The notes below the pieces were generated by a model. That model saw nothing but the letters and a program-made list of their open reading frames with translations. It had not been told where the DNA came from and made no database searches. Made by a program: the position numbers and the translations under genes. This document shows, one piece after another, positions 1 to 8,787 of a stretch of 64,000 bases of DNA; the stretch's first letter is position 1, and each line of letters starts with the position of its first letter. Source of the DNA: JBBQXK01 sp052387255 (GTDB lineage Bacteria; Pseudomonadota; Alphaproteobacteria; Rhodobacterales; Rhodobacteraceae); contig JBQTJI010000014.1 in NCBI GenBank assembly GCA_052387255.1, positions 1 to 64,000 of the forward strand. Direction: 5' to 3'.

Positions 1-77
1 GTGGTGCGGCGTGGGGCGCCCTGCGCTTTTGGGTGGGGCGGGGGTTTTGGGGGGGGGCGCCCCCCCCGACTCTCCGC
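1..77. other. Left-edge intergenic stretch with G/C palindrome
   Basis: No gene is supported in these bases. They lie downstream of serC and contain an 18-base perfect inverted repeat of eight G, CG and eight C at 50-67. It could fold as a hairpin at the end of the serC transcript, but there is no T-run on either side. In related bacteria serA often follows serC, so the next gene may begin just outside the window; that cannot be seen here. The homopolymer runs are also a place where read errors would be expected. Confidence 0.4.
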
Positions 78-1235
78 TCACGCCGCCTGCGACAGCGCGG
101 CGATCTCGGCGTGGAACGCCCAGTCGATCCACGGCATCAGCGCGGCCACGTCCGACGTCTCGACGGTGCTGCCGCACCAGATGCGCAGTCCCGGCGGGGC
201 ATCGCGGTAAGCCCCCGCATCCAGCGCCACGCCCGCCGTTTCCAGCCGCTTCACGACGGCCTTGGCAAAGGCCGCGCCGTCGCTGATCCGGGGGTCGGCA
301 AAGCGCAGGCAGACGCTGGTGGTCGATACCGTCGCCGGGTCTTCGGCCAGATTGGCCAGCCAGGGGTTTGCCGCGCAGAAATCCCGGATGACCTGCGCAT
401 TCGCACTGGCCCGCGCGATCAGCCCCGGCAGGCCGCCCACCGAATGCGCCCAGTTGAGTGCGACCAGATAATCCTCGACCGCCAGCATCGAAGGCGTGTT
501 GATCGTCTCGCCCGCAAAGATGCCCTCGATCAGCTTGCCCTTGGCCGTCAGGCGGAAAATCTTGGGCAAGGGCCAGGGCGGGGTGTAGGTTTCCAGCCGT
601 TCGACCGCGCGGGGCGACAGGATCAGCATGCCGTGCGCCCCTTCGCCCCCCAGCACCTTTTGCCAGCTGAACGTCACCACATCCAGCTTGTCCCAGGGCA
701 GGTCCATGGCGAACGCGGCGCTCGTCGCGTCGCAGATGGTCAGGCCCTTGCGGTCCGCGGGAATCGCGCTGCCACCCGGCACGCGCACGCCGCTGGTCGT
801 GCCGTTCCAGGTAAAGACCACGTCGCTGTCGAAGTCCACGGTCGCGAAATCGACGATCCGGCCATAGGGCGCGACCTTGACCTTGGCGTCCAGCTTCAAC
901 TGCTTGACGGCGTCGGTCACCCACCCTTCGCCAAAGCTTTCCCAGGCCAGCATCTCGACCGGACGGGCCCCCAGCATCGACCACATCGCCATTTCGACCG
1001 CGCCGGTGTCGGACGCAGGCACGATGCCGATGCGATGATCCGCAGGCACGCCCAGGATGTCGCGCGTCAGGGTGATGGCATGCGACAGCCGCGCCTTGCC
1101 GACCGTCGCGCGGTGCGACCGCCCGAGCGGCGCATCGGACAGAAGGTCAAGCGTGAAGCCGGGGATCTTGGCGCAGGGGCCAGAGGAAAAGCGCGGATTG
1201 ACCGGGCGCGCCGCCGGGGTCTGCAGATCAGACAT
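78..1235 (-). CDS. serC: Phosphoserine transaminase SerC
   Basis: Encodes 385 residues. SerC is a cytosolic PLP enzyme that converts 3-phosphohydroxypyruvate and glutamate to O-phosphoserine, the second step of serine synthesis. The N-terminal block NPRFSSGPCAKIPG, the stretch FTWNGTTSGVRVPGG and the PLP-lysine context FSWQKVLGGEGAHG (Lys about 193) are typical of the alphaproteobacterial SerC type. The ATG at 1235 is chosen because a GGAAGG ribosome binding site sits a few bases upstream and the family usually starts MSDLxTPAxRP; the longer reading frame would only translate the leader hairpins. serB, the next enzyme of the pathway, lies at 7885-8775 on the opposite strand. Expression is probably controlled through the structured leader at 1241-1320. 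Confidence 0.95.
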   Translation of the reverse strand: MSDLQTPAARPVNPRFSSGPCAKIPGFTLDLLSDAPLGRSHRATVGKARLSHAITLTRDILGVPADHRIGIVPASDTGAVEMAMWSMLGARPVEMLAWESFGEGWVTDAVKQLKLDAKVKVAPYGRIVDFATVDFDSDVVFTWNGTTSGVRVPGGSAIPADRKGLTICDATSAAFAMDLPWDKLDVVTFSWQKVLGGEGAHGMLILSPRAVERLETYTPPWPLPKIFRLTAKGKLIEGIFAGETINTPSMLAVEDYLVALNWAHSVGGLPGLIARASANAQVIRDFCAANPWLANLAEDPATVSTTSVCLRFADPRISDGAAFAKAVVKRLETAGVALDAGAYRDAPPGLRIWCGSTVETSDVAALMPWIDWAFHAEIAALSQAA

Positions 1236-1240
1236 GGTAT

Positions 1241-1320
1241 CCTTCCAGATAGCTGCCCTTCGTTGGGGAAGGGTGTCCCAAGGCCGGGGGTACGAAATCC
1301 CCCGAAAGCCGTCAAGGAAC
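1241..1320 (-). ncRNA. Candidate serC leader RNA, two hairpins
   Basis: Directly upstream of serC on its own strand are two perfect six-pair hairpins. The first in transcript order is CGGGGG / CCCCCG at 1285-1304 with an 8-base loop; the second is CCCTTC / GAAGGG at 1256-1273 with a 6-base loop, ending just before the ribosome binding site. A two-hairpin serC motif leader is a known comparative-genomics RNA of Alphaproteobacteria. I assign this element to it by position and architecture only; I cannot run a covariance search. No T-run follows the second hairpin, so control of translation is more likely than a terminator. Confidence 0.6.
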
Positions 1321-1348
1321 ATTGCAGCCGACCGTCGGCACTGGCCCG

Positions 1349-2413
1349 TCAGCGGCCTAGCACGAGGCGGGCAAGCCGAGCCGTATCGATGGCGCGGCAG
1401 ATGTGGCCGGGGGGCTTGACGGTCGGCACATCCTCACCGGCGACGAGGGCGTTGATCACGGCTTCGTCCACCGCCTCGACGGCGGCCAGGTACAGCGGGT
1501 CGAGGTGGTCCTGGTTCATCTGCGTCACGGTGTGGAGCGGGTCGTGCCGCTGTGCCCCGCTGGCCACATCGGCGGTGGAGAAGGCCAGGAAGATGTCGCC
1601 CGAGTTGTTGCCGCCCGGCGTGCCCCCCCGCCCGATGCCGAGGGCCGCCCGCCTGGACAGGGCGCGCAGCGACAGGGGCGACAGCGGCGCGTCGGTGGCC
1701 AGGATGACGATGATCGACCCGGTTTCGCGCTCGGTCAGCCGACCCTCGGGCATCGCTGGGCCGACCGGCCTGCCGCAGACGGTCAGCCAGGGGCGGATGC
1801 CGTGGTTGGCCTGCACCAGGGCCGCCACGGTCCAGTCGCTGCCCACGGTGACCCGGCGCGACGCGGTGCCGGTGCCGCCCTTGAATTCATAGGCGATCAT
1901 GCCGTTGCCGCCGCCCGTGGACCCTTCCGCCACCGGGCCGGACCGGGCCGCGCGCAGGGCCTGCAGGGCATGGTCGGAGGTCACGGCCAGCCGGGTGATG
2001 TCGTTCAGCACGCCGTCGTAGGTTTCGGCGACGACCGGCATCGCCCAGACGTGGTTCTGGCGGAAGTGGTCTGCGTAGGTGTCGATCATCCAGCGCACCG
2101 CGCCCTCGTGACAGGCCCCGATGCCGTGGGTATTGGTGATCAGGATCGGGCCGAGGTAGGTGCCCGAATCGTCGATCCAGTGCGTTCCCGTCATCTCGCC
2201 GTTGCCGTTCAGCGCGTAGTGCCCGGCGCGCACCGGGTGCGGGTCGGGGCCGTGGCCGCGCGGCAGGATGGCGGTGACGCCGGTGCGCAGGCCCTGGTCC
2301 GCGTCGGTCAGGGTCACGAACCCCACCTCGACCCCCGGCACATCGGTGATGGCATTGAACGGCCCCGGCGTACCGGGGAACGGCAGGCCGAGATCGCGGG
2401 CGCGCGGCTTCAT
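1349..2413 (-). CDS. P1-family N-terminal nucleophile aminopeptidase (DmpA-like)
   Basis: 354 residues, related to L-aminopeptidase/D-esterase DmpA and beta-peptidyl aminopeptidases. These are made as one chain and cut themselves before a nucleophilic serine; here the site is the GGNNSGD motif, with Ser at about 271. The N-terminal ITDVPGVEVGFVT and the STGGGNGMIAYEFKGGTGTASR stretch in the middle (about 165-186) fit the family, as does the length. The ATG at 2413 overlaps the stop of the upstream permease by ATGA, so it is the last gene of the polyamine-type transporter operon. A coupled importer and peptidase suggests uptake of a small amide, peptide or gamma-glutamyl-amine followed by hydrolysis; this is inference. 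Confidence 0.85.
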   Translation of the reverse strand: MKPRARDLGLPFPGTPGPFNAITDVPGVEVGFVTLTDADQGLRTGVTAILPRGHGPDPHPVRAGHYALNGNGEMTGTHWIDDSGTYLGPILITNTHGIGACHEGAVRWMIDTYADHFRQNHVWAMPVVAETYDGVLNDITRLAVTSDHALQALRAARSGPVAEGSTGGGNGMIAYEFKGGTGTASRRVTVGSDWTVAALVQANHGIRPWLTVCGRPVGPAMPEGRLTERETGSIIVILATDAPLSPLSLRALSRRAALGIGRGGTPGGNNSGDIFLAFSTADVASGAQRHDPLHTVTQMNQDHLDPLYLAAVEAVDEAVINALVAGEDVPTVKPPGHICRAIDTARLARLVLGR

Positions 2414-3234
2414 GTCCGGTCGCCCCTTGCATGCAGCCAAAGGCCGGTGCCCGCGATGATGACCGAGGCCAGGATGATCAGCGTGGCGATGGCGTTGATC
2501 TCGGGCTTCACCCCCCGGCGCACCATCGAGAAGATGAAGGTGGGCAGGGTCTGCGATCCGGTGCCCGAGATGAAGTAGGTGATCACGAGGTCGTCCATCG
2601 AGATGATGAAGGCCAGCAGCGCCCCGCCCAGCAGGCCCGGCGCAAGCTGCGGCAGCGTCACCTTGCGGAAGGTCGTCCATTCGTCCGCGCCGAGGTCGGC
2701 CGAGGCCTCTTCCAGCATCGGGTCAAGGCCCGCCAGCCGGGCCTGCACCACGATGAAGACATACGAGATCAGGAAGGTGCATTGCCCGATGATGATGGTC
2801 AGCAGCGACAGCTGCATCCCGATGGTCGAGAAGAAGATCAGCAGGCCGATGCCCAGCACGATGTCGGGCATCATCATCGGCAGCATCATGCCCCCGGTGT
2901 AGAGGCCCCGCGCGCGGAACCGGTGGCGCGTGACCGCAACTGCGGTGGCGGTGCCGATGACCGTCGAGACGGCGGTCGTGACCGCCGCCACGATGAGCGA
3001 GGATTTCAGCGCGGCCATCAGCTGCGGCGTCGATTCCAGATAGATGGCGCGCTGGTTGGGGTCGAGCTGCCGCGTGCCGATGCCGAAGAGGCCCTTGTAC
3101 CAGTCCAGGGTGAAGCCGTCCCAGACCAGCATGTTCACCGGATTGGCGTTGAAGGAATAGACCACGATCACCAGCAGCGGCGCGTAGAGAAAGGCGAAGA
3201 ACACGATCGAGAAGACGGCGAGCGAGCCTCTCAT
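2410..3234 (-). CDS. ABC permease, PotC type
   Basis: 274 residues with about six hydrophobic helices, the first beginning near residue 6. It contains the conserved permease loop EEASADLGADEWTTFRKV that contacts the ATPase. It belongs to the spermidine/putrescine permease family (PotC/PotI side) and pairs with the permease encoded just upstream. It overlaps that gene and the following peptidase gene by four bases (ATGA) each, so the operon is translationally coupled. The substrate is not readable from the sequence; the neighbouring ATPase and binding-protein remnant point to a polyamine or related cation. Confidence 0.88.
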   Translation of the reverse strand: MRGSLAVFSIVFFAFLYAPLLVIVVYSFNANPVNMLVWDGFTLDWYKGLFGIGTRQLDPNQRAIYLESTPQLMAALKSSLIVAAVTTAVSTVIGTATAVAVTRHRFRARGLYTGGMMLPMMMPDIVLGIGLLIFFSTIGMQLSLLTIIIGQCTFLISYVFIVVQARLAGLDPMLEEASADLGADEWTTFRKVTLPQLAPGLLGGALLAFIISMDDLVITYFISGTGSQTLPTFIFSMVRRGVKPEINAIATLIILASVIIAGTGLWLHARGDRT

Positions 3235-4106
3235 CTCTTGGTCCCCGCCCGCGCGGCCCGCGCCGTGAAGGCGACCAGCAGGGCCAGCACGACCGCCATG
3301 ATCACCATCGCCAGTGCCGACCCGAAGGGCCAGTTGCGCGACGACAGGAACTGCTGTTCGACCATGTTGCCGATCATCAGCCCGTTGGCCCCGCCCAGCA
3401 CGTCGGGCACGACGAAGTTGCCCACGGCCGGGATGAACACGATCACCGATCCGCCCGCGATCCCGGGCAGGGTCTGCGGCAGGATCACCTTACGAAACGT
3501 CTGGAACGGCGTCGCCCCAAGGTCCGCCGAAGCCTCGACCAGGGCGCGGTCAAGGTTGTCCACCGACGAGAACAGCGGCAGGAACATGAAGGGGATGTAG
3601 ATGTAGACCATCCCCAGGATCACCGCAGCCGGGGTGTAGAGGATTTCCGGTGCCTCGAATCCCAGGGCACCGAAGGCGCTGCCGAGCAGGCCCGACGGCT
3701 TCAGGATCAACAGCCAGGCATAAAGCCGCACGATCAGGCTGGCAAAGAAGGGCAGCGTGATCAGGAACAGGAACACCATCCTCCAGCGCTGCGGCAGGCG
3801 GGCGATCCAGAAGGCCACGGGATAGCAGACCAGCAGGCAGACCAGCACCGTCAGCGCCGCCAGCCCCAGCGACCGGCCAAGGATGCGCAGATAGACCGGC
3901 TCGAACACCTCGTTGATGCCGTCCGCCCAGCCGAAGATGCGGCCGAAATTCCAGGGGTAGAACGTCCACTCGACCCCGCCATAAAGGCCGGGGGCGAGCA
4001 GGGAATAGACCGCGATGATGATCAGCGGTTCCAGAAAGAACACGCCCAGAAACAGCGTGACGGGCGACAAGAGCAGCAGAAGCTGCGCCCTTGCGCGGGG
4101 CATCAT
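3231..4106 (-). CDS. ABC permease, PotB type
   Basis: 291 residues, an inner-membrane permease of the PotB/PotH type. A first helix spans about residues 9-35 and the EAA loop VEASADLGATPFQTFRKV is near residue 185. The start is a double ATG at 4101-4106; the upstream one overlaps the ATPase stop as ATGA and is taken here. It works with the PotC-type permease and the ATPase to import one solute across the inner membrane. No damage is visible in this gene, unlike in the binding-protein gene of the same operon. Confidence 0.88.
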   Translation of the reverse strand: MMPRARAQLLLLLSPVTLFLGVFFLEPLIIIAVYSLLAPGLYGGVEWTFYPWNFGRIFGWADGINEVFEPVYLRILGRSLGLAALTVLVCLLVCYPVAFWIARLPQRWRMVFLFLITLPFFASLIVRLYAWLLILKPSGLLGSAFGALGFEAPEILYTPAAVILGMVYIYIPFMFLPLFSSVDNLDRALVEASADLGATPFQTFRKVILPQTLPGIAGGSVIVFIPAVGNFVVPDVLGGANGLMIGNMVEQQFLSSRNWPFGSALAMVIMAVVLALLVAFTARAARAGTKR

Positions 4107-5173
4107 GCCGCGCCCACCATCACATGCAGCCGCGCCGGGTCATAGGTCAGGGTGACCCTTGCCCCTTCGCGCGGGGCGGCGGCGGTATCGCGCGCGATGA
4201 CGCCGATGGCCGGGCCGCCGCCTTCGGGTGCGACATGCAGATGCAGGTCTGCCCCAAGGTAGACCGCCCGCGTCACCTGGCCCGCAATGCCCCGGCCTTC
4301 CTGCGCCTCGACGCCAAGCGCGAAATCGGTGGGACGCAAGACGGCGGTGGCCCGGCTGCCCTGCGCCGGTCCGCGCGGGATGGTCAGGCGCAACCCATAG
4401 TCGGTGACCAGCGTCACGCCATCCACGGTGCCGGGGAACAGGTTGGTCTCGCCGATGAACTCGGCCACGAAACGAGTCGCCGGATGGCGAAAGACGTCGC
4501 GCGGGGTGCCGACCTGTTCGATGCGGCCCGCGCGCATCACCACGATCCGGTCGGACATCGTCAGGGCTTCTTCCTGATCATGCGTGACGAACACGAAGGA
4601 AATGCCCAGCCGGTGCTGCAGGTCCTTCAGTTCCAGTTGCATCGCCTGGCGCAGGTTGCGGTCCAGCGCCGACAGCGGTTCATCCAGCAGCAGAAGACGG
4701 GGCCTGGCCACGATGGCGCGGGCCAGCGCCACCCGCCGCCGCTGGCCGCCGGACAACTGGCTGGGCTTGCGGCTTTCCAGGCCGGTCAGCCCGACCTTGC
4801 CCAGGGCATCGGCGACCTGCGCCTCGCGCTCGGCCCGCGCAGCGCCGCGCACCTCGAGCGCGTAGCCCACGTTGCGCGCCACCGTCATGTGCGGAAACAG
4901 GGCATAGCTCTGGAACACGGTGTTCACCGGGCGATGGTGCGGGGCAAGCCCGGTCAGGTCGCGACCGTCCAGCGCGATCCTGCCGCTGTCGATCCGTTCG
5001 AACCCGGCGATGGCGCGCAGCAGCGTGGTCTTGCCGCAGCCCGAGGGGCCCAGCAGCGTGACGAACTCGCCATCCCCGACCGCCAGGTCGATGCCGTCGA
5101 GCGCGGCAAACGACTGGCCTTCGGGTGTGATGAAGGCGCGCCGCACGGCGGCGATGGTCAGGAAGTCGGGCAT
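4103..5173 (-). CDS. ABC ATPase, PotA type
   Basis: 356 residues, the ATP-hydrolysing subunit of a polyamine-type importer. Visible motifs are Walker A GPSGCGKTT (about 39-47), Q-loop NTVFQSYALFPHM, signature LSGGQRRRVALARA, Walker B LLLLDEPLSALD and the switch THDQEEA. A C-terminal TOBE-like domain (about 270-350) includes RGPAQGSRATAVLRPTDFAL. The ATG at 5173 is preferred over the longer frame because it gives the usual MxxxLxIxxVRRxF start and has AAGGGA upstream. Its stop overlaps the next permease start. It is separated from the binding-protein remnant by a strong hairpin. Confidence 0.9.
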   Translation of the reverse strand: MPDFLTIAAVRRAFITPEGQSFAALDGIDLAVGDGEFVTLLGPSGCGKTTLLRAIAGFERIDSGRIALDGRDLTGLAPHHRPVNTVFQSYALFPHMTVARNVGYALEVRGAARAEREAQVADALGKVGLTGLESRKPSQLSGGQRRRVALARAIVARPRLLLLDEPLSALDRNLRQAMQLELKDLQHRLGISFVFVTHDQEEALTMSDRIVVMRAGRIEQVGTPRDVFRHPATRFVAEFIGETNLFPGTVDGVTLVTDYGLRLTIPRGPAQGSRATAVLRPTDFALGVEAQEGRGIAGQVTRAVYLGADLHLHVAPEGGGPAIGVIARDTAAAPREGARVTLTYDPARLHVMVGAA

Positions 5174-5193
5174 GGGCGATCCCTTGCAGGAAA

Positions 5194-5215
5194 GGGCGGC
5201 CGTAAAGGGCCGCCC
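5194..5215 (-). terminator. Hairpin between binding-protein and ATPase genes
   Basis: A perfect eight-pair stem, GGGCGGCC / GGCCGCCC with a 6-base loop, lies between the stop of the binding-protein remnant and the ATPase start. There is no T-run, so it is more likely a 3'-end stabiliser or partial attenuator that favours the binding-protein message than a full terminator. Confidence 0.6.
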
Positions 5216-5222
5216 GGTTGCC

Positions 5223-6005
5223 TTACTGCGCAGTCTTGATGGCACTCCAGGCGCGGTCATAGGCCTTGAGCGCCGCCCCGAGGTCTTCGAATATCTGCAG
5301 GCGCGACATGGTTTCGGCAGGCACGTTGATGCTCGGATTGCTCTTGATGAAATCGGGCGTCAGGTCGTTGGCGGGCACATTGGGCGTGCCGTTGAACTGC
5401 TGCGCCACGTTCAGGGCCGCGATGTCGGGGCGCAGGTAGAACTCCATGAACTTCTGTGCGGCGGCCTTGTTCGGCGCATCCTTCAGCACGCAGATGTTTT
5501 CCTGGTACAGCGTCGCGCCTTCCGCCGGGATCACGTACTTGATGTTCGGCGTCTGGGTGAAGAACACGTTGCCGCCGACGAAATACTGTGCCGCCGCCAG
5601 GTCGCCCGAGGTCAGCAGCGCCATGGATTCGTAGGTAAAGGCCGTGACCTTGCCGCGCTGGCCGATCACATACTCCGCCGCCGCCTGAATCTCGGCCGGG
5701 TCGGTGGAATTGACCGAAGCGCCGGTCATGATCAGGCCCATGCCCAGCACCTCGCGCATGTCGTCCAGAAGCGCGATCTTGGCCCCGGTCTTGTCCGGGA
5801 TGGCAAAGAAGTCGGCCCAGCCGGCCACCGGGCCGGTCACCGTCTCGTTGTAGAAGATGCCGACCGTGCCCCAGGCATAGGGCAGGCAATAGGACGAATC
5901 CGGGTCTTCCTTCGACAACAGGAAACCGGGGCCGATGTTCGCGAAGGCGGCGCATGACCCCGAGGGCAGCCGCGCCCGGATGAAGGCCTGGCCGGGGCTG
6001 TTGCG
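5223..6005 (-). pseudogene. Polyamine-type substrate-binding protein, N-terminus missing
   Basis: The open frame holds about 260 codons. The part that is clearly homologous starts near LPSGSCAAFANIGPGFL and continues through SKEDPDSSYCLPYAWGTVGIFYNE to the normal C-terminal end. Members of the PotD/PotF family are about 340-370 residues; the first 100 or so residues, including the signal peptide and most of lobe 1, are absent. An in-frame TGA lies at 6006-6008, and the next gene ends only 46 bases further upstream, so the missing part is not nearby in another frame. No good start or ribosome binding site is present. I read it as a 5'-truncated gene left by a deletion, which would leave the rest of the importer without its own receptor. 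An assembly join at this point is the alternative. Confidence 0.8.
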
Positions 6006-6054
6006 TCAGCTCGGGTTGTTCACCTGACGGTGCGGCAACCTCGGGAACGTGCCG

Positions 6055-6891
6055 TCACGCGGGCAGGGGCAGCCCCAGGATCGCCCGCGCCTCGCGCCAT
6101 GTCGCCACCGGGCGGCCATGCCTGCCGCAGATTTCGACCACCCGTTCGACCAGCGCGGCATTCGACGGGGCCAGCCGGTCGCGGTCGAGGCGCACGTTGT
6201 CTTCCAGGCCCGTCCGCGCGTGTCCGCCCGCCGCCACCGCCCATTCGTTCAGCACGATCTGGTTCGGTCCGATCCCCGCCGCACACCAGGCCGCATCGGC
6301 CCCGAACAGCCGCTTCACGGTGTGGATGTAATAGTCGAACACGTCGCGGTCGGCGGGCATGGCGTTCTTGACGCCCATGACGAACTGCACATAGGGGCGG
6401 TCCTTGATCTGGCCTGCCGTCCACATCTGGTGCGCCTTGAGGATATGGCTGAGGTCAAAGGCCTCGACTTCGGGCTTGACGCCGTGGGTCAGCATCTGGG
6501 CGGCCAGCCAGTCCACCAGGTCGGGCGGGTTCTCGTAGACGCGGGTGGGAAAGTTGTTCGACCCGACCGACAGGCTGGCCATGTCGGGCCGCAGGGGCAG
6601 CATCCCGCCCCGCGCGGTGCCCGCCCCCGACCGGCCACCGGTGGACAGTTGCACGATCATGCCGGGGCAATGGCGGTGCAGCCCCTCCATCAGGCGGGCA
6701 AAGCGGTCGGGGTCCGCCGTGGGTTTGCCCTCGTCGTCGCGGATGTGGCAATGGGCGATGGTCGCGCCGGCCTCGAACGCCGCTTGGGTGCTTTCGACCT
6801 GTTCGGCAATCGTGATCGGCACGGCCGGGTTGTTCGCTTTCGTCGGCAGCGATCCGGTGATCGCAACGCAGATGATGCAGGGTGTTGGCAT
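6055..6891 (-). CDS. Beta-keto acid cleavage enzyme (BKACE family)
   Basis: 278 residues. BKACE enzymes, such as the 3-keto-5-aminohexanoate cleavage enzyme, are zinc TIM-barrel proteins that split a beta-keto acid with acetyl-CoA to give an acyl-CoA and acetoacetate. The N-terminal ICVAITGSLPTKANNPAVP, the metal-binding HCHIRDDEGKP and the LSVGSNNFP block are all typical, and the length is normal. The start is the ATG at 6891; the longer frame upstream has no family similarity. The gene is divergent from the RraA-like aldolase gene at 7119. It sits against the truncated binding protein, possibly brought there by the deletion that removed that gene's 5' end. The natural substrate cannot be told. 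Confidence 0.9.
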   Translation of the reverse strand: MPTPCIICVAITGSLPTKANNPAVPITIAEQVESTQAAFEAGATIAHCHIRDDEGKPTADPDRFARLMEGLHRHCPGMIVQLSTGGRSGAGTARGGMLPLRPDMASLSVGSNNFPTRVYENPPDLVDWLAAQMLTHGVKPEVEAFDLSHILKAHQMWTAGQIKDRPYVQFVMGVKNAMPADRDVFDYYIHTVKRLFGADAAWCAAGIGPNQIVLNEWAVAAGGHARTGLEDNVRLDRDRLAPSNAALVERVVEICGRHGRPVATWREARAILGLPLPA

Positions 6892-7118
6892 GGATCGGGC
6901 GTCCCAGGATGCGATGAGGCGGCCGCCGCGCCGACGGCTGTCCTTGCGGTAATGCCCCCGTTTCGCGGGCCGCGCCAGCCCGGTTTCGCGCGGGCGGACC
7001 GGGCCGATGCGGACCTGTGGGGTTGCGGCGTCCGCCTTGCGCTGCTGCCACGGGTCACGGCATCTTCCGGTCGGATCGCCCTGCCACATCGCAGGCCACT
7101 TCTGTCGGAGCCAGCCCC

Positions 7119-7790
7119 ATGCCCGTTGTCGTCCAGACCATCGACCGAACGCCCGCCGCTGTGGTGGCAGCCCTCTCCCGCTACGGCGTGGCGACCGTGC
7201 ACGAGGCGCAGGGCCGCAGCGGGTTGATGGCGGCCCGGATGCGCCCGGTCTGGGCGGGGGCGCGGCTGGTGGGGTCCGCGGTCACCGTATCGGTCCCGCC
7301 CTGCGACAACTGGATGGTCCACGTCGCGATCGAGCAGTGCCGACCGGGGGACGTGATGGTGGTGGCACCGACCTCGCCGTCGGACGCGGGGTACTTCGGC
7401 GACCTGCTGGCCACGCTGTTCCAGGCACGCGGGGTCTGCGGGCTGGTGATCGACGCCGGCGTGCGCGACACGGCGATGCTGCGCGAGATGGCATTCCCGG
7501 TCTGGTCCAGCGCCATTTCCGCGCAGGGGACCGTCAAGGAAATGCTGGGGTCCGTCAATGTTCCCATCGTCTGTGCAGGACAGATCGTGCGGCCCGGCGA
7601 CTGCATCCTGGCCGATGACGATGGCGTCGTCGTGGTGCCGCGCGACAAGGCCGAGGCGGTCTGCGCCCTGTCGCAGGCGCGGGAAGACCACGAAGCCCAC
7701 CTGCGCACGCGCTTTGCTGCGGGGGAACTGGGGATTGACATCTATGGCATGCGCCCCGCCCTGGCCGCCAAGGGTCTGACCTACACCTGA
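7119..7790 (+). CDS. RraA-like aldolase (HMG/CHA aldolase family)
   Basis: 223 residues. It belongs to the RraA-like fold that includes 4-hydroxy-4-methyl-2-oxoglutarate/4-carboxy-4-hydroxy-2-oxoadipate aldolases with oxaloacetate decarboxylase activity. The signature GLVIDAGVRDTAMLREM carries the substrate and metal-binding Arg-Asp pair, and GDVMVVAPT with a following GYFGDLLAT is also typical. ATG 7119 is chosen because it gives the normal family length. These enzymes end aromatic ring meta-cleavage routes by releasing pyruvate. No other ring-cleavage gene is near, so the true substrate is open; true RraA (RNase E inhibitor) is less likely given the Arg-Asp pair. Confidence 0.85.
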   Translation: MPVVVQTIDRTPAAVVAALSRYGVATVHEAQGRSGLMAARMRPVWAGARLVGSAVTVSVPPCDNWMVHVAIEQCRPGDVMVVAPTSPSDAGYFGDLLATLFQARGVCGLVIDAGVRDTAMLREMAFPVWSSAISAQGTVKEMLGSVNVPIVCAGQIVRPGDCILADDDGVVVVPRDKAEAVCALSQAREDHEAHLRTRFAAGELGIDIYGMRPALAAKGLTYT

Positions 7791-7884
7791 CGGCCCGCGC
7801 GCCGCACCCTTCCGGCTGGCACGGGACGGCAAACGGCGCTAAGGCCCGGCAAGGGCGCGCTTTGTGGCACGAGGTAGACGATCC

Positions 7885-8775
7885 ATGCATGTGGCCATCC
7901 TGATCACCGACCCCGCGCGCCCCGCGCTTGACCGGGCCACGGTCGAGGCGCTGCGCGATGCCTGGGGCGGGGGTGACGCTGTCTGGCTGAACCCCGGCAT
8001 TGCGGCAGAGTTTCCGCTGCCGCAGGTGCCGGCCAACCGGTGGGACGTGTGGCAATCGTTGCAGGGGATCGGCATCGACCTGTGCCTGGTCCCTGCTGCC
8101 GGGCGGCGCAAGCGGTTGCTGCTGGCTGACATGGATTCGACCATGATCCGGCAGGAATGCATCGACGAACTGGCGGCCGAGGCGGGGGTGGGTGCGCAGG
8201 TTGCGGCAATCACGGCACGGGCGATGAACGGGGAGCTGCCCTTCGAAGGGGCGCTGCGCGAACGGGTGGCCCTGCTGAAGGGGCTGCCCTTCGCGGTCAT
8301 CGACCGCGTGCTGGACCACCGCATCACGCTGATGCCGGGGGCACAGGCCCTGGTCGCGACGATGCGCGCGGGGGGGGCCATGGCGGCCCTGGTGTCGGGT
8401 GGCTTTACCGCCTTTACCGCGCGGGTGGCTGCCGCCCTGGGGTTCGACGAACACCGCGCCAACGTGCTGCAGGTCGCGGACGGCCACCTGACCGGGACCG
8501 TGGCCGAGCCGATCCTGGGGCAGGCGGCCAAGGTGCAGGCGCTGGAAGACCTGTCCCTGCGTCTGGGAATCGCCCCCGCCGACGTGATCGCCGTGGGCGA
8601 CGGTGCGAACGACCTTGGCATGCTGGGCCGCGCAGGGCTGGGGGTCGCGCTGCACGCCAAGCCCGCCGTGCAGGCCGCCTGCGACCTGCGCATCAACCAT
8701 GGCGACCTGACAGCGCTCTTGTACCTTCAGGGCTATGGCATCGGCGATGTCGCGGCGCAGGGTCAGGGCACCTGA
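7885..8775 (+). CDS. serB: Phosphoserine phosphatase SerB
   Basis: 296 residues, a HAD-superfamily phosphatase that makes serine from phosphoserine. The catalytic motif is LLLADMDSTMIRQE (Asp82 nucleophile, Asp84). Motif II is LVSGGF, motif III the lysine in GQAAKVQAL, and motif IV is VGDGANDLGML. The N-terminal 75 residues form the ACT-like regulatory half seen in the long SerB type. ATG 7885 follows a GAGGT site by 9 bases. Together with serC at the left end it supplies two of the three steps of serine synthesis; they are not in one operon. The gene converges on the DMT transporter gene with only 12 bases between. Confidence 0.95.
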   Translation: MHVAILITDPARPALDRATVEALRDAWGGGDAVWLNPGIAAEFPLPQVPANRWDVWQSLQGIGIDLCLVPAAGRRKRLLLADMDSTMIRQECIDELAAEAGVGAQVAAITARAMNGELPFEGALRERVALLKGLPFAVIDRVLDHRITLMPGAQALVATMRAGGAMAALVSGGFTAFTARVAAALGFDEHRANVLQVADGHLTGTVAEPILGQAAKVQALEDLSLRLGIAPADVIAVGDGANDLGMLGRAGLGVALHAKPAVQAACDLRINHGDLTALLYLQGYGIGDVAAQGQGT

Positions 8776-8787
8776 TCGCCGCCCGGT

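Noticed and set aside
33..1892. 619-residue frame on the plus strand across serC and the peptidase gene
   Set aside because: It is the antisense shadow of two well supported minus-strand genes; Arg/Gly/His-rich composition and no family features.
6892..7118. Divergent promoter between BKACE and RraA-like genes
   Set aside because: The region must contain promoters, but I could not see convincing -35/-10 elements or an operator palindrome.
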